Assembly: GCA_021821425.1 (NCBI GenBank)
Contig: JAKACL010000034.1
Span: 1 to 14,993 of the forward strand
Direction: 5' to 3'
DNA: 14,993 nucleotides
DNA from: Pseudomonadota bacterium
Lineage (GTDB): Bacteria; Pseudomonadota; Gammaproteobacteria; Burkholderiales; Thiobacillaceae
Each line of letters opens with the position of its first letter. Positions within the stretch are counted from its first letter, which is position 1. The position numbers and the translations under genes were made by a program. This document shows, piece by piece, positions 6,988-14,049 of this stretch. The notes beneath the pieces were generated by a model. It was not told where the DNA came from. It worked only from the letters and a program-made list of their open reading frames with translations, and did no database searches.

Positions 6988-7830
6988 ATGGCATACAGAA
7001 TCAACAAAAACTGGATTGTTCTACTTGCTGCATTGGGCGTGGGCGGACTGGCAGCCTTGGGCGCCAAGAACTACCTGGGCGCCCAGATGGCCGAGATCGA
7101 GGCACGCGAAAAGAACAAGGCCATGGTGCAAATGGTCGTGGCGAAAACCGATCTCGAAAAGGGGAGCGCTCTGTCCGCAGACAATGTGGCCGTACGTCCC
7201 GTCCCTAAAGAATGGGCACATTCCGGTGCGATCACCCCCGACCAGTTCGGCCGGGCCGAAGGCGCTGTGCTTGCGTATCCCGCCAACTCAGGCGAGCCCT
7301 TGATCTGGTCACAGCTGGAAGGGCTGCGCACCCCCACTTTTTCCGCGCGGCTTGCCCAGGGCCGGCGCGCCGTGACGGTGCCCGTCGATGAGATCAGTTC
7401 GTTGTCCGGCATGGTGGAGCCGGGCGATTTGATCGATATCGTGGTCTCGCTGAAAAAAGACAGCAAGAACTTCACTTTCACGCTTTTGCAAAGCGTCACC
7501 GTGCTCGCCACGGGCACGAAAGCGTCACCGGACGATCAGGACCCGGGGGGGCAACGCACCTTCACCACCATTACGCTGGACACCACGCCCGAGGATGCAA
7601 AACGCGTCATTGCCGCACGCGAGGTCGGGCGGGTCACCGCGCTCTTGCGTGCGCCCAACGACGCCAGCAGCGTCTCGAGGGATCGCTCCGATGCCTTGAG
7701 CTTGCTGGGGCTTGCCAGTGGATTTTCCTCGGTGGGAAGTTCCGTTCCGGTGATCTACGGAGGAGGGCCGATTACCGAGGGCCAGCGCATGGGTGCTGCA
7801 CAGGCAGGAGAAACGCTCGGCCTGCCGTAG
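6988..7830 (+). CDS. cpaB: Flp pilus assembly protein CpaB/RcpC
   Basis: 280 residues from ATG 6988; an in-frame start further upstream would only overlap the small prepilin. One N-terminal membrane anchor or uncleaved signal (residues 10-26) is followed by a SAF domain (about 48-112: VVAKTDLEKGSALSADNVAV onward) and the RcpC/CpaB C-terminal domain (about 115-225: AVTVPVDEISSLSGMVEPGD, LIDIVVSL, ITLDTTPEDAKRVIAAREVG). The SAF fold resembles pilus and flagellar P-ring assembly chaperones. CpaB is known to act in the periplasm with the secretin, perhaps contacting peptidoglycan. It sits directly before the secretin gene, the usual tad order. The tail after residue 225 is Ser/Gly-rich and low in features. 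Confidence 0.93.
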   Translation: MAYRINKNWIVLLAALGVGGLAALGAKNYLGAQMAEIEAREKNKAMVQMVVAKTDLEKGSALSADNVAVRPVPKEWAHSGAITPDQFGRAEGAVLAYPANSGEPLIWSQLEGLRTPTFSARLAQGRRAVTVPVDEISSLSGMVEPGDLIDIVVSLKKDSKNFTFTLLQSVTVLATGTKASPDDQDPGGQRTFTTITLDTTPEDAKRVIAAREVGRVTALLRAPNDASSVSRDRSDALSLLGLASGFSSVGSSVPVIYGGGPITEGQRMGAAQAGETLGLP

Positions 7831-7890
7831 GGAAGATAGAAAAAAACCGTACGGCACTGCAAATCCATGCGCTGCCGTCCTGTCCGGGTT

Positions 7891-7904
7891 CCCGATGGAT
7901 CGGG
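7891..7904. repeat. Perfect 14-bp inverted repeat in the cpaB-cpaC gap
   Basis: CCCGAT-GG-ATCGGG lies in the 98-nt gap, the largest inside the machine part of the operon. In RNA it can fold as a 5-bp GC-rich stem with a TGGA loop, 15 nt before the secretin Shine-Dalgarno. The A-rich sequence just after it (about 7911-7919) is not a T run, so this is not an intrinsic terminator. An mRNA-stabilising or processing stem, or an operator, is possible. Confidence 0.4.
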
Positions 7905-7919
7905 CACGGAGATAAAAAA

Positions 7920-7924
7920 GGGAG
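7920..7924 (+). promoter_or_regulatory. Shine-Dalgarno of the secretin gene
   Basis: GGGAG lies 4 nt before ATG 7929, preceded by an A-rich run. It supports independent, strong translation of the secretin after the 98-nt gap. Confidence 0.55.
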
Positions 7925-7928
7925 TTGA

Positions 7929-9527
7929 ATGTTGAAGTGCATCATAAAAATTATCGGCCAGAGCCTGGCAATGCTTGTGCTGGCTGTGTCAGCGGCCCAT
8001 GCGGCAGACCCGGCCGCGCCAGCAGGGGCCGCCGGCGGGGCGCAAGCCCAGTTCGCACATGAGACCCATCGTGGCATCCGGCCCGCCATTTCCAGCGGGA
8101 CCCTTGCAGGCGACGCTGCGGGGGCAGCGGCTGAAGCTGGCACGTCTTCGGCACGTCAACGGGCTGCACGGAAGGCGGGGCGCAACGTGCCCAGCGCCGT
8201 GCCCCAGGCAGGATTCGCCGGTGAAATCGAAATGTTCGTGGGCGAGACGCGTGTCATCGCCGAGCCCAATGCGGGACGCCTTGCCGTCGGCAACGGCAAG
8301 GCGCTTTCTGCCGCGGTACTGGACGACAGGGAAATCCTGCTCATCGCCAACGAGGTCGGCGTCTCCTCCCTGCATATCTGGACGCGCAACGGACGAAGCC
8401 GTCGCATCAAGGTCAACGTCATGCCGAGCGATATCGCACGGGTCACCTGGGAGATCGCCGCATTTCTTGCCGCCATACCCAATGCCAGGTCTGCGGTCAT
8501 CGGCGACAAAGTGATCGTCGAGGGCGACAGCCTCTCCGACCGCGATCTGGCCAAGATCGACGAGCTGGCCAAGCGCTACCCGCAGATCGTCAATTTCACC
8601 AACCGCATCGGCTGGGAAAAAATGATCGTGATGGACGTCAAGGTCGTCGAATTTCCCATCACCGCGCTCAAGGAAATCGGTCTTAAGTGGAACGCAACGG
8701 GCGGCGTTGCAATAGGCGGTATATGGATGCCATTCCGGCGCGGCAATGATGGTCCCTACCAGATCAATGTCCAGACCGGTTCGGACAACACCCCGCCCAT
8801 CACCAATCCGGCGGGGGCAGGGCTCGGCATTCCGCTTACGTCCAGTCTCAATATCCTGTCCGCGCTCAACATGGGCCTTAACGCCCAGCTCAACCTGATG
8901 GAGCAAAACGGCACCGCGACCATCCTCGCCCAGCCCACGCTTTCCACACGCAGCGGTGCCAAGGCCACCTTCCTGGCCGGCGGCGAATTCCCTTATTCCG
9001 TCAGCAACATCAACGGCACCACCATCGTGTTCAAGCCTTATGGCATCCGCCTCGACATCGAGCCGCGCGTCGATCACAACGGTGTGATTCGCGCCAAGAT
9101 CATGAGCGAAGTCAGCGACATCGACACCTCGATCAGTACCATCGGCGGGCCGGCCCTGCGCACCCGCAAGACCGAGACCGAGTTCAACGTGATGGAAGGC
9201 GGCACCATCGTGCTGTCCGGTCTGCTCAGACGGGACACCAGTACCTCGCTCGAGAAGGTGCCGTTCCTGGGCGACATTCCCGTGCTGGGCGCCTTGTTCC
9301 GTTCCAAGCGATTCCAGAACAACGAAACCGAACTGGTCGTCTTCGTCACGCCGGTCGCGGTGGACAACAACACGCTGGCGCAAGAGGCAAGCATGGCCCA
9401 GGCCAACGCCCGCCTGGAAAACACACCGCGCGTCGGCCCCCAGGATCTGGCTGCCGTGCCGGGTCTTCATCCGCCCGGGACTGACAGGGGAGGGCATGTC
9501 GCGTCCCCGTGGCTTGATCCCGAATAA
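7929..9527 (+). CDS. cpaC: Flp pilus outer-membrane secretin CpaC/RcpA
   Basis: 532-residue secretin that forms the outer-membrane channel for the pilus. The signal peptide ends at AHA|AD (residue 25). Residues 26-95 are a long Ala/Gly-rich, low-complexity segment. Residues about 96-166 (EIEMFVGETRVIAEPNAGRL and on) are the pilus-type secretin N-terminal domain. A BON-like part (about 170-225) follows, then the secretin barrel domain (about 305-475). The barrel holds TATILAQPTLSTRSG at 329-343, GIRLDIEPRV at 372-381 and the hallmark VPFLGDIPVLGALF at 444-457, ending ELVVFVTPVAV. I see no lipobox, so membrane delivery would need a pilotin elsewhere. It starts with a good GGGAG site and its stop lies 13 nt before the preferred ATPase start. 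Length and order fit the family. Confidence 0.95.
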   Translation: MLKCIIKIIGQSLAMLVLAVSAAHAADPAAPAGAAGGAQAQFAHETHRGIRPAISSGTLAGDAAGAAAEAGTSSARQRAARKAGRNVPSAVPQAGFAGEIEMFVGETRVIAEPNAGRLAVGNGKALSAAVLDDREILLIANEVGVSSLHIWTRNGRSRRIKVNVMPSDIARVTWEIAAFLAAIPNARSAVIGDKVIVEGDSLSDRDLAKIDELAKRYPQIVNFTNRIGWEKMIVMDVKVVEFPITALKEIGLKWNATGGVAIGGIWMPFRRGNDGPYQINVQTGSDNTPPITNPAGAGLGIPLTSSLNILSALNMGLNAQLNLMEQNGTATILAQPTLSTRSGAKATFLAGGEFPYSVSNINGTTIVFKPYGIRLDIEPRVDHNGVIRAKIMSEVSDIDTSISTIGGPALRTRKTETEFNVMEGGTIVLSGLLRRDTSTSLEKVPFLGDIPVLGALFRSKRFQNNETELVVFVTPVAVDNNTLAQEASMAQANARLENTPRVGPQDLAAVPGLHPPGTDRGGHVASPWLDPE

Positions 9528-9540
9528 TGAGCACGCGTCC

Positions 9541-11202
9541 ATGTTCCAGATCTACATCACCGATCCCGACAAAAAGCAGCGTGCCGAGCTGATCGAAGAC
9601 ACCGCCGCCATGATCGGCAAAAGCCGGGAGTGCCACATCAGGCTTTCGGGCTGGCGCATCGGGCGCGAACACGCGCGCATCTATCGCACCAAGCGTGGCC
9701 TGTTCATCCAGGATCTCGGCCAGTTTTCGGGTACCTGGGTCAACGGCAGCCGGGTTGAGCAGCACGGTCCCATCGCCCAGTCGGATGAGATCGTCATGGG
9801 CCCCTACATGATCCGGGTCGAGGACTGGCTGCAAGCCGAGTCCCATGGATCCGCGCCGGAGCAGGCATCCAGCCCTGTCCCACCCCAGTCGTCAGGGATC
9901 CGGTCGGTTGCACCCGCCTACACCGCCACGCCGCATCATTTCTGGCGACGCCGTACCCACGAGCAGCTGCTCGATGTCATCGACCTCCGCCGCCGCGATT
10001 TGATGCGCATGGAAGACGGCGAACTTCGCGCGGAAACCGAGTCGCTCGTTCGCGAAATCATCGACAAGGAATCTGCACTGCCCGACGCCATCGACCGCGA
10101 ACGCCTGGTGCGCGATGTGCTTAACGAGGCGGTGGGCCTGGGGCCGCTGGAAGAATTGCTGGCCGACGACAGCATCACCGAAATCATGGTCAACCGCTTC
10201 GATGAAATCTATCTCGAACGCGAAGGCCGGCTTGTCCGTCATCCGACGGTCTTCACCAGCGATCGCGCCGTGCTGGGCGTCATCGAGCGCGTCGTTGCTC
10301 CCATCGGACGACGCATCGACGAATCCTCGCCCATGGTCGACGCCCGTCTCAAGGACGGCTCGCGGGTCAACGCCATCATCCCGCCGCTGGCGATCAAGGG
10401 GCCTGCGCTCACTATCCGAAAATTCTCGCGCCGCACGCTGACTGCAGATGACCTGATTGGCTTCGGCGCGCTGAGCCCTGACATGGCCGAATTCATGCGC
10501 CTGGCCGTATTGCACCGCAAGAACGTCGTCATTTCCGGCGGCACTGGATCGGGCAAGACCACGCTGCTCAACGTGCTGTCCAATTTCATTCCGGACTGCG
10601 AACGCATCATCACCATCGAAGATGCCGCCGAGCTGCGGCTGGCGCATTCCCATCTAATCAGCCTTGAAGCCCGTCCGGCCAATGCCGAAGGCCGCGGCCA
10701 GATCGCCATCCGCGACCTGGTCAAGAACGCGCTCCGGATGCGGCCCGACCGCATCGTTGTCGGCGAATGCCGTGGCGGCGAGGCGCTCGACATGCTCCAG
10801 GCCATGAATACCGGCCACGACGGTTCGCTCACCACCCTGCACGCCAACAGCCCGCGCGACGCGCTCGCTCGGCTGGAAACGCTGGTGCTGATGGCCGGCA
10901 TGGACCTGCCGCTGACCGCCATCCGCGACCAGGTCGCCTCCGCCGTCGATCTTCTCATCCAGCAGGCACGACTCGCCGACGGCCGTCGCGTCATCACCGG
11001 CATCGTCGAAGTCACCGGCATCGAGTCCGGAAAAATCCAGTTGCAGGAACTGTTCCGTTTCGAGCAGCAGGGGCGAGACACGCAGGGTCGCGTCGTCGGC
11101 CGCTTCACCGGTTGCAACGCCGTGCCCGCTTTCTACGACAATTTGCGCGAGGCGGGCATCGAGCTCGACCTGTCGCTGTTCAACCGGCAGGGCGAGTCAT
11201 GA
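9541..11202 (+). CDS. cpaF: FHA domain-CpaF/TadA fusion: Flp pilus assembly ATPase
   Basis: Cytoplasmic hexameric ATPase that drives pilus extension; 553 residues from ATG 9541. Residues 1-95 form a forkhead-associated domain (IGKSRECHIRLSGW, GREHARIY, IQDLGQFSGTWVNG), starting at Met1. A linker rich in Pro/Ser (100-130) follows, then the CpaF N-terminal helices (about 140-300) and the T2SSE ATPase core. The core has Walker A GGTGSGKTT at 333-341, Walker B-like RIVVGEC at 404-410, RGGEALDMLQAMNTGHDGSL with its His box, and TTLHANSPRDALARLETL. The alternative ATG at 9496 overlaps the secretin stop; GGGGAGGG sits only one base before it, too close for good initiation but not excluded. FHA domains usually bind phosphothreonine, but here the conserved Ser before REHA is Gly41 and the GR turn is GK. 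Confidence 0.95.
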   Translation: MFQIYITDPDKKQRAELIEDTAAMIGKSRECHIRLSGWRIGREHARIYRTKRGLFIQDLGQFSGTWVNGSRVEQHGPIAQSDEIVMGPYMIRVEDWLQAESHGSAPEQASSPVPPQSSGIRSVAPAYTATPHHFWRRRTHEQLLDVIDLRRRDLMRMEDGELRAETESLVREIIDKESALPDAIDRERLVRDVLNEAVGLGPLEELLADDSITEIMVNRFDEIYLEREGRLVRHPTVFTSDRAVLGVIERVVAPIGRRIDESSPMVDARLKDGSRVNAIIPPLAIKGPALTIRKFSRRTLTADDLIGFGALSPDMAEFMRLAVLHRKNVVISGGTGSGKTTLLNVLSNFIPDCERIITIEDAAELRLAHSHLISLEARPANAEGRGQIAIRDLVKNALRMRPDRIVVGECRGGEALDMLQAMNTGHDGSLTTLHANSPRDALARLETLVLMAGMDLPLTAIRDQVASAVDLLIQQARLADGRRVITGIVEVTGIESGKIQLQELFRFEQQGRDTQGRVVGRFTGCNAVPAFYDNLREAGIELDLSLFNRQGES

Positions 11203-12047
11203 TCGCCACTGGATTCACCCTCGCCATTGCGGTTGCCGCCGCCTTGTTGGTGTGGGCCTCGTTCGACCTCGGCGGCAAGCTGCTCGTCGCCTATCGCACC
11301 CGCTTCACTCGCGACACCCACTTCAACCTGCGTGAGCTCTTTCTGTTCGCCGATCCGTCGCGGCTGTATGCAATCAACCTCGCCCTGATGCTGCTGGCCG
11401 CAGCCGCCACCTGGTTGGCGACCCACAGCCTGGTGCTGGCATTTATCGTCGCCGCGCTGCTGGCGTTTGCACCGCGTCTGATTTTTCGCTGGATGCGCCG
11501 CCGCCGCATCGAGCGCATCGAGGCGCAGTTGCCCGACGCGTTGCTGATGATCGCCGGCGGTGCCAAGGCCGGGCTGTCGCTGGCGACTGCCGTGCGCCAT
11601 GTGTGCGCCGAACTGGCATCGCCGCTGTCGCAGGAATTCCAGCTCATGCAGCACGAACAGCGCCTCGGCGTGACGCTCGACGATACGCTGGAGAACCTCA
11701 GCCACCGCGTGCCCGTGCAGTCGGTCAAGCTCATGGTCTCGGCCATGCGCATCGCCGGCGAGACCGGCGGCGGACTGGCCGAAACGCTGGAGCGCACCGC
11801 CGCCACCCTGCGCAGCCAGCACGCCATGGAGCTCAAGATCCGCGCGCTGACCGCGCAGGGCAAGCTGCAGGCGTGGGTGGTCGGCCTGTTGCCCGTGTTC
11901 CTGCTGTGGGTGCTCAGCCGGATGGAACCCGACGCAATGTCGTTGCTGTGGACCACGCAAATGGGGTGGGGCGTGCTGGTGGCGGTCGCCATCATGGAAT
12001 TCTTCGGCGTCTGGATCATCCGCCGCATCGTGGCCATCGACGTATGA
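11199..12047 (+). CDS. tadB: Inner-membrane platform protein TadB
   Basis: 282-residue polytopic protein that forms, with TadC, the inner-membrane platform on which the ATPase acts. Hydrophobic segments lie at about 3-22, 58-92, 226-240 and 256-275. The cytoplasmic T2SSF domain runs from about 110 to 235, with LPDALLMIAGGAKAGLSLAT and then SAMRIAGETGGGLAETLERT. The GAKAGLSL and GETGGGL turns are typical of TadB/GspF. The start ATG overlaps the ATPase stop (ATGA), so the much longer in-frame extension upstream is only a re-reading of cpaF. TadC begins 10 nt after the stop. Confidence 0.94.
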   Translation: MIATGFTLAIAVAAALLVWASFDLGGKLLVAYRTRFTRDTHFNLRELFLFADPSRLYAINLALMLLAAAATWLATHSLVLAFIVAALLAFAPRLIFRWMRRRRIERIEAQLPDALLMIAGGAKAGLSLATAVRHVCAELASPLSQEFQLMQHEQRLGVTLDDTLENLSHRVPVQSVKLMVSAMRIAGETGGGLAETLERTAATLRSQHAMELKIRALTAQGKLQAWVVGLLPVFLLWVLSRMEPDAMSLLWTTQMGWGVLVAVAIMEFFGVWIIRRIVAIDV

Positions 12048-12057
12048 GTCCGCCCGC

Positions 12058-12954
12058 ATGACCCTGCCCGACCTGAATCCCCAGTGGGTCCTCTCTGGCT
12101 TTGCCCTGGCGGCGGGGCTGTCGTTCGCGCTGGTCGCCTGGGTCGTCTCGCGCCTCGCGGCAGCGGTGCCCGAGCAGGACCGTACCTGGTTCGACGCGCC
12201 GCCTGCCGGCTACCGCCTGCTGTGGTGGCCGGTGCAATGGCTGGCGCACTATATCGACCCCTGGCTGTCACCGGGGCGACAAGCCCTGCTCCTCATCCGG
12301 CTGCGCATTGCGGGGCTCGACTTTGCGTTGAGCCCCGCCCAATACCTGGCCGGTCGCCTGTGGTGGGGGCTTGCCTTCGGCGCCGTCGGCGTCTGGCTCG
12401 CAGCGAGCTTCCGTCTGCCTGGGTTGTGGCCCTTCCTCGTCGGCTTTCTGCTCGGCTTCGTTTATCCCGCGGTCTGGCTCAAGGACCGCATCGATGTCCG
12501 CCGCCGCCAGGCCCTGAAGTCGCTGCCCTTCATGCTCGACCTGATCACCCTGTGCATCGAATCGGGCCTCAATCTCACCGGCGCCATCCAGCAGGCCGTC
12601 GACAAGGGCCCGGCCGGTGCGTTGAAGGACGAATTCGCTCGCCTCTTGCGCGACGTCCGCGCCGGCAAGCCCCGCAGCGACGCCCTGCGTGAGATGGCCG
12701 CCCGCATGGACATGCCATCGGTCTCCAGCTTCGTCGCCAGCCTGATCCAGGCCGAGGCCACTGGCATGAGTCTCGGCCCGATACTCCGCGCCCAGGCCGA
12801 CCAGCGCCGCACCGAACGCTTCGCCCGCGCCGAGAAGCTCGCCATGGAAGCCCCAGTCAAACTCCTGTTCCCGCTGCTGTTCTTCATCTTCCCCTGCGTG
12901 TTCGCCATCCTCATGTTCCCCATCGTCATGAAGTTCATTGCCTCGGGGTTTTAA
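12058..12954 (+). CDS. tadC: Inner-membrane platform protein TadC
   Basis: 298 residues, the partner of TadB in the pilus platform. Hydrophobic segments lie at about 12-33, 98-118, 122-140 and 268-292. The T2SSF domain spans about 155-280: LPFMLDLITLCIESGLNLTG and on, with the GLNLTGAIQQ turn and the later EATGMSLGPILRAQADQRR turn, which matches the second GE-G-x-L type motif. It ends in the hydrophobic tail VMKFIASGF. It follows TadB in the standard order and precedes the DUF192 gene by 7 nt. Confidence 0.94.
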   Translation: MTLPDLNPQWVLSGFALAAGLSFALVAWVVSRLAAAVPEQDRTWFDAPPAGYRLLWWPVQWLAHYIDPWLSPGRQALLLIRLRIAGLDFALSPAQYLAGRLWWGLAFGAVGVWLAASFRLPGLWPFLVGFLLGFVYPAVWLKDRIDVRRRQALKSLPFMLDLITLCIESGLNLTGAIQQAVDKGPAGALKDEFARLLRDVRAGKPRSDALREMAARMDMPSVSSFVASLIQAEATGMSLGPILRAQADQRRTERFARAEKLAMEAPVKLLFPLLFFIFPCVFAILMFPIVMKFIASGF

Positions 12955-12961
12955 GCGCCGC

Positions 12962-13318
12962 ATGAAAACCTCCCCGCACAACCTCCCGCTTGCCATCCGC
13001 CGTGCAGACGGCTTTTTCAGCCGGCTGCGCGGCCTGTTGTTCGCCCCTGCGCTGAAACCCGGCGAAGGCCTCTTGCTCGTACCCTGCGCCTCGGTACACA
13101 CCGCCTTCATGCGCGCCCCCATCGATGTCGTGTTTCTCGACCGCAGCGGCGTCATCCGCCGAATCGTCCCCCGACTCGCACCCTGGCGCGCCGCCGCCTA
13201 TGTCGGCGCCTGGCAGACGCTGGAACTGGCGGCGGGGGAGGCTGCGCGGCTCGGTCTGCAGGCAGGCCAGTCGCTGGCGCCGAAACTGTCGAATAGCCCA
13301 CAGGAGATCTACGCATGA
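12962..13318 (+). CDS. DUF192 family protein
   Basis: 118 residues from ATG 12962; an in-frame start at 12938 would overlap TadC. The pattern is that of DUF192: SRLRGLLF at 20-27, GEGLLLVPCASVHTAFM at 34-50, PIDVVFLDRSGVI at 53-65, LAPWRA at 72-77, LELAAGEAARLGL at 87-99. The family's biochemical role is not established. Many members are exported, but this one lacks a signal peptide and appears cytoplasmic. It is joined by ATGA to the glutaredoxin-like gene and follows TadC closely, so it is transcribed with the pilus genes. Association of DUF192 with tad loci is not something I can attach a mechanism to. Confidence 0.88.
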   Translation: MKTSPHNLPLAIRRADGFFSRLRGLLFAPALKPGEGLLLVPCASVHTAFMRAPIDVVFLDRSGVIRRIVPRLAPWRAAAYVGAWQTLELAAGEAARLGLQAGQSLAPKLSNSPQEIYA

Positions 13319-14037
13319 AGCGCCTGCTTGTTTCGTTTGGATGGAGCCTGCTTGCGCTCACTCAATCTGCACTGGCCTGGGATCCACTCTCTACGTTTAA
13401 CAACGCCGTGCAGGGCCAGGTCAACCGGCAAATCAACCGGGGCGTGGCCGAAGTGTTTCGCAGCATCGAAACCCCCAGCACCGGCGCGCGCCCCGCCGGC
13501 ATCGACATCCGCGAAGCCCGACCCGGCGAAGTCGTCATCTACACCACCCCCACCTGCGGCTATTGCAAACGCGCACTGGCGCACATGCAAAGCCGTAACA
13601 TTCCCTATCTGGAAAAGGACGTTTCCGCCAACGCTCAAGCCGAGTCCGAATGGCGCGCCATCGGCGGACGCGGCGTGCCGCTCGCGCTGTTCGGCAGCCA
13701 GAAACTCAACGGCTTCGCCGCTGCCAGCTACGACAAGGCCTGGGCCCGCTTCCAGACGGAGCAGGCCAGCGCGGCGCAAGCCGGAGCCGGCCAAGCCAGC
13801 ATCTCCGCTCAGCAGACGGGTCACGTCGTCAACGGCTTCACCGCCGGCGACGTCCTGGTCGCCCGCATCGCCCGCGTCAAACTCTTGCACGATGCGCAGC
13901 CCCAGGCCAAGGTCCTCGGCCAGCTTGGCAAAAACGAAGAAGTCATCTACCTCGGCGAAACCCAGGGCCGCTACCTCAGGGTAAAAGGTGCCGACGCGGA
14001 AGGCTGGGCCGAGCAATCCCTGCTTGGCAAACCCTGA
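13315..14037 (+). CDS. Exported glutaredoxin-like protein with C-terminal SH3 domain
   Basis: 240 residues. A signal peptide (1-21, ending SALA|W) directs it to the periplasm. Residues about 70-148 are a thioredoxin-fold glutaredoxin domain: VVIYTTPTCGYCKRAL with the redox pair Cys81/Cys84, a cis-Pro loop RGVP (Pro122) and LNGF at 131-134. The usual GGxDD glutathione contact is absent, more like NrdH/GlrX-type redoxins. An Ala/Gln-rich linker (150-170) leads to a bacterial SH3-like domain (about 178-238: ARVKLLHDAQPQAKVLGQLG and on, ending GWAEQSLL), which usually binds peptidoglycan or peptides. The start overlaps the DUF192 stop (ATGA). Likely a thiol reductase, isomerase or oxidase for Cys-containing pilus proteins; direction of the reaction is unknown. 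Confidence 0.9.
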   Translation: MKRLLVSFGWSLLALTQSALAWDPLSTFNNAVQGQVNRQINRGVAEVFRSIETPSTGARPAGIDIREARPGEVVIYTTPTCGYCKRALAHMQSRNIPYLEKDVSANAQAESEWRAIGGRGVPLALFGSQKLNGFAAASYDKAWARFQTEQASAAQAGAGQASISAQQTGHVVNGFTAGDVLVARIARVKLLHDAQPQAKVLGQLGKNEEVIYLGETQGRYLRVKGADAEGWAEQSLLGKP

Positions 14038-14049
14038 TCTAGCACAGCC

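Noticed and set aside
9496..9540. Alternative start of the ATPase at ATG 9496
   Set aside because: Its purine-rich ribosome site is only one base from the ATG and the added 15 residues overlap the secretin end; the FHA fold begins at Met 9541. Not fully excluded.
7989..9542. 517-codon open frame on the minus strand opposite the secretin gene
   Set aside because: It is antisense to a clear secretin; its Asp/Gly/His-rich composition is typical of a reversed GC-rich gene.
10239..11117. 292-codon open frame on the minus strand opposite the ATPase gene
   Set aside because: Ser/Arg/Met-rich shadow of the conserved ATPase core.
10767..11198. Upstream extension of TadB by 144 residues
   Set aside because: This part is a frame-shifted reading of the cpaF ATPase gene; the ATG at 11199 gives the normal TadB length and an ATGA overlap.
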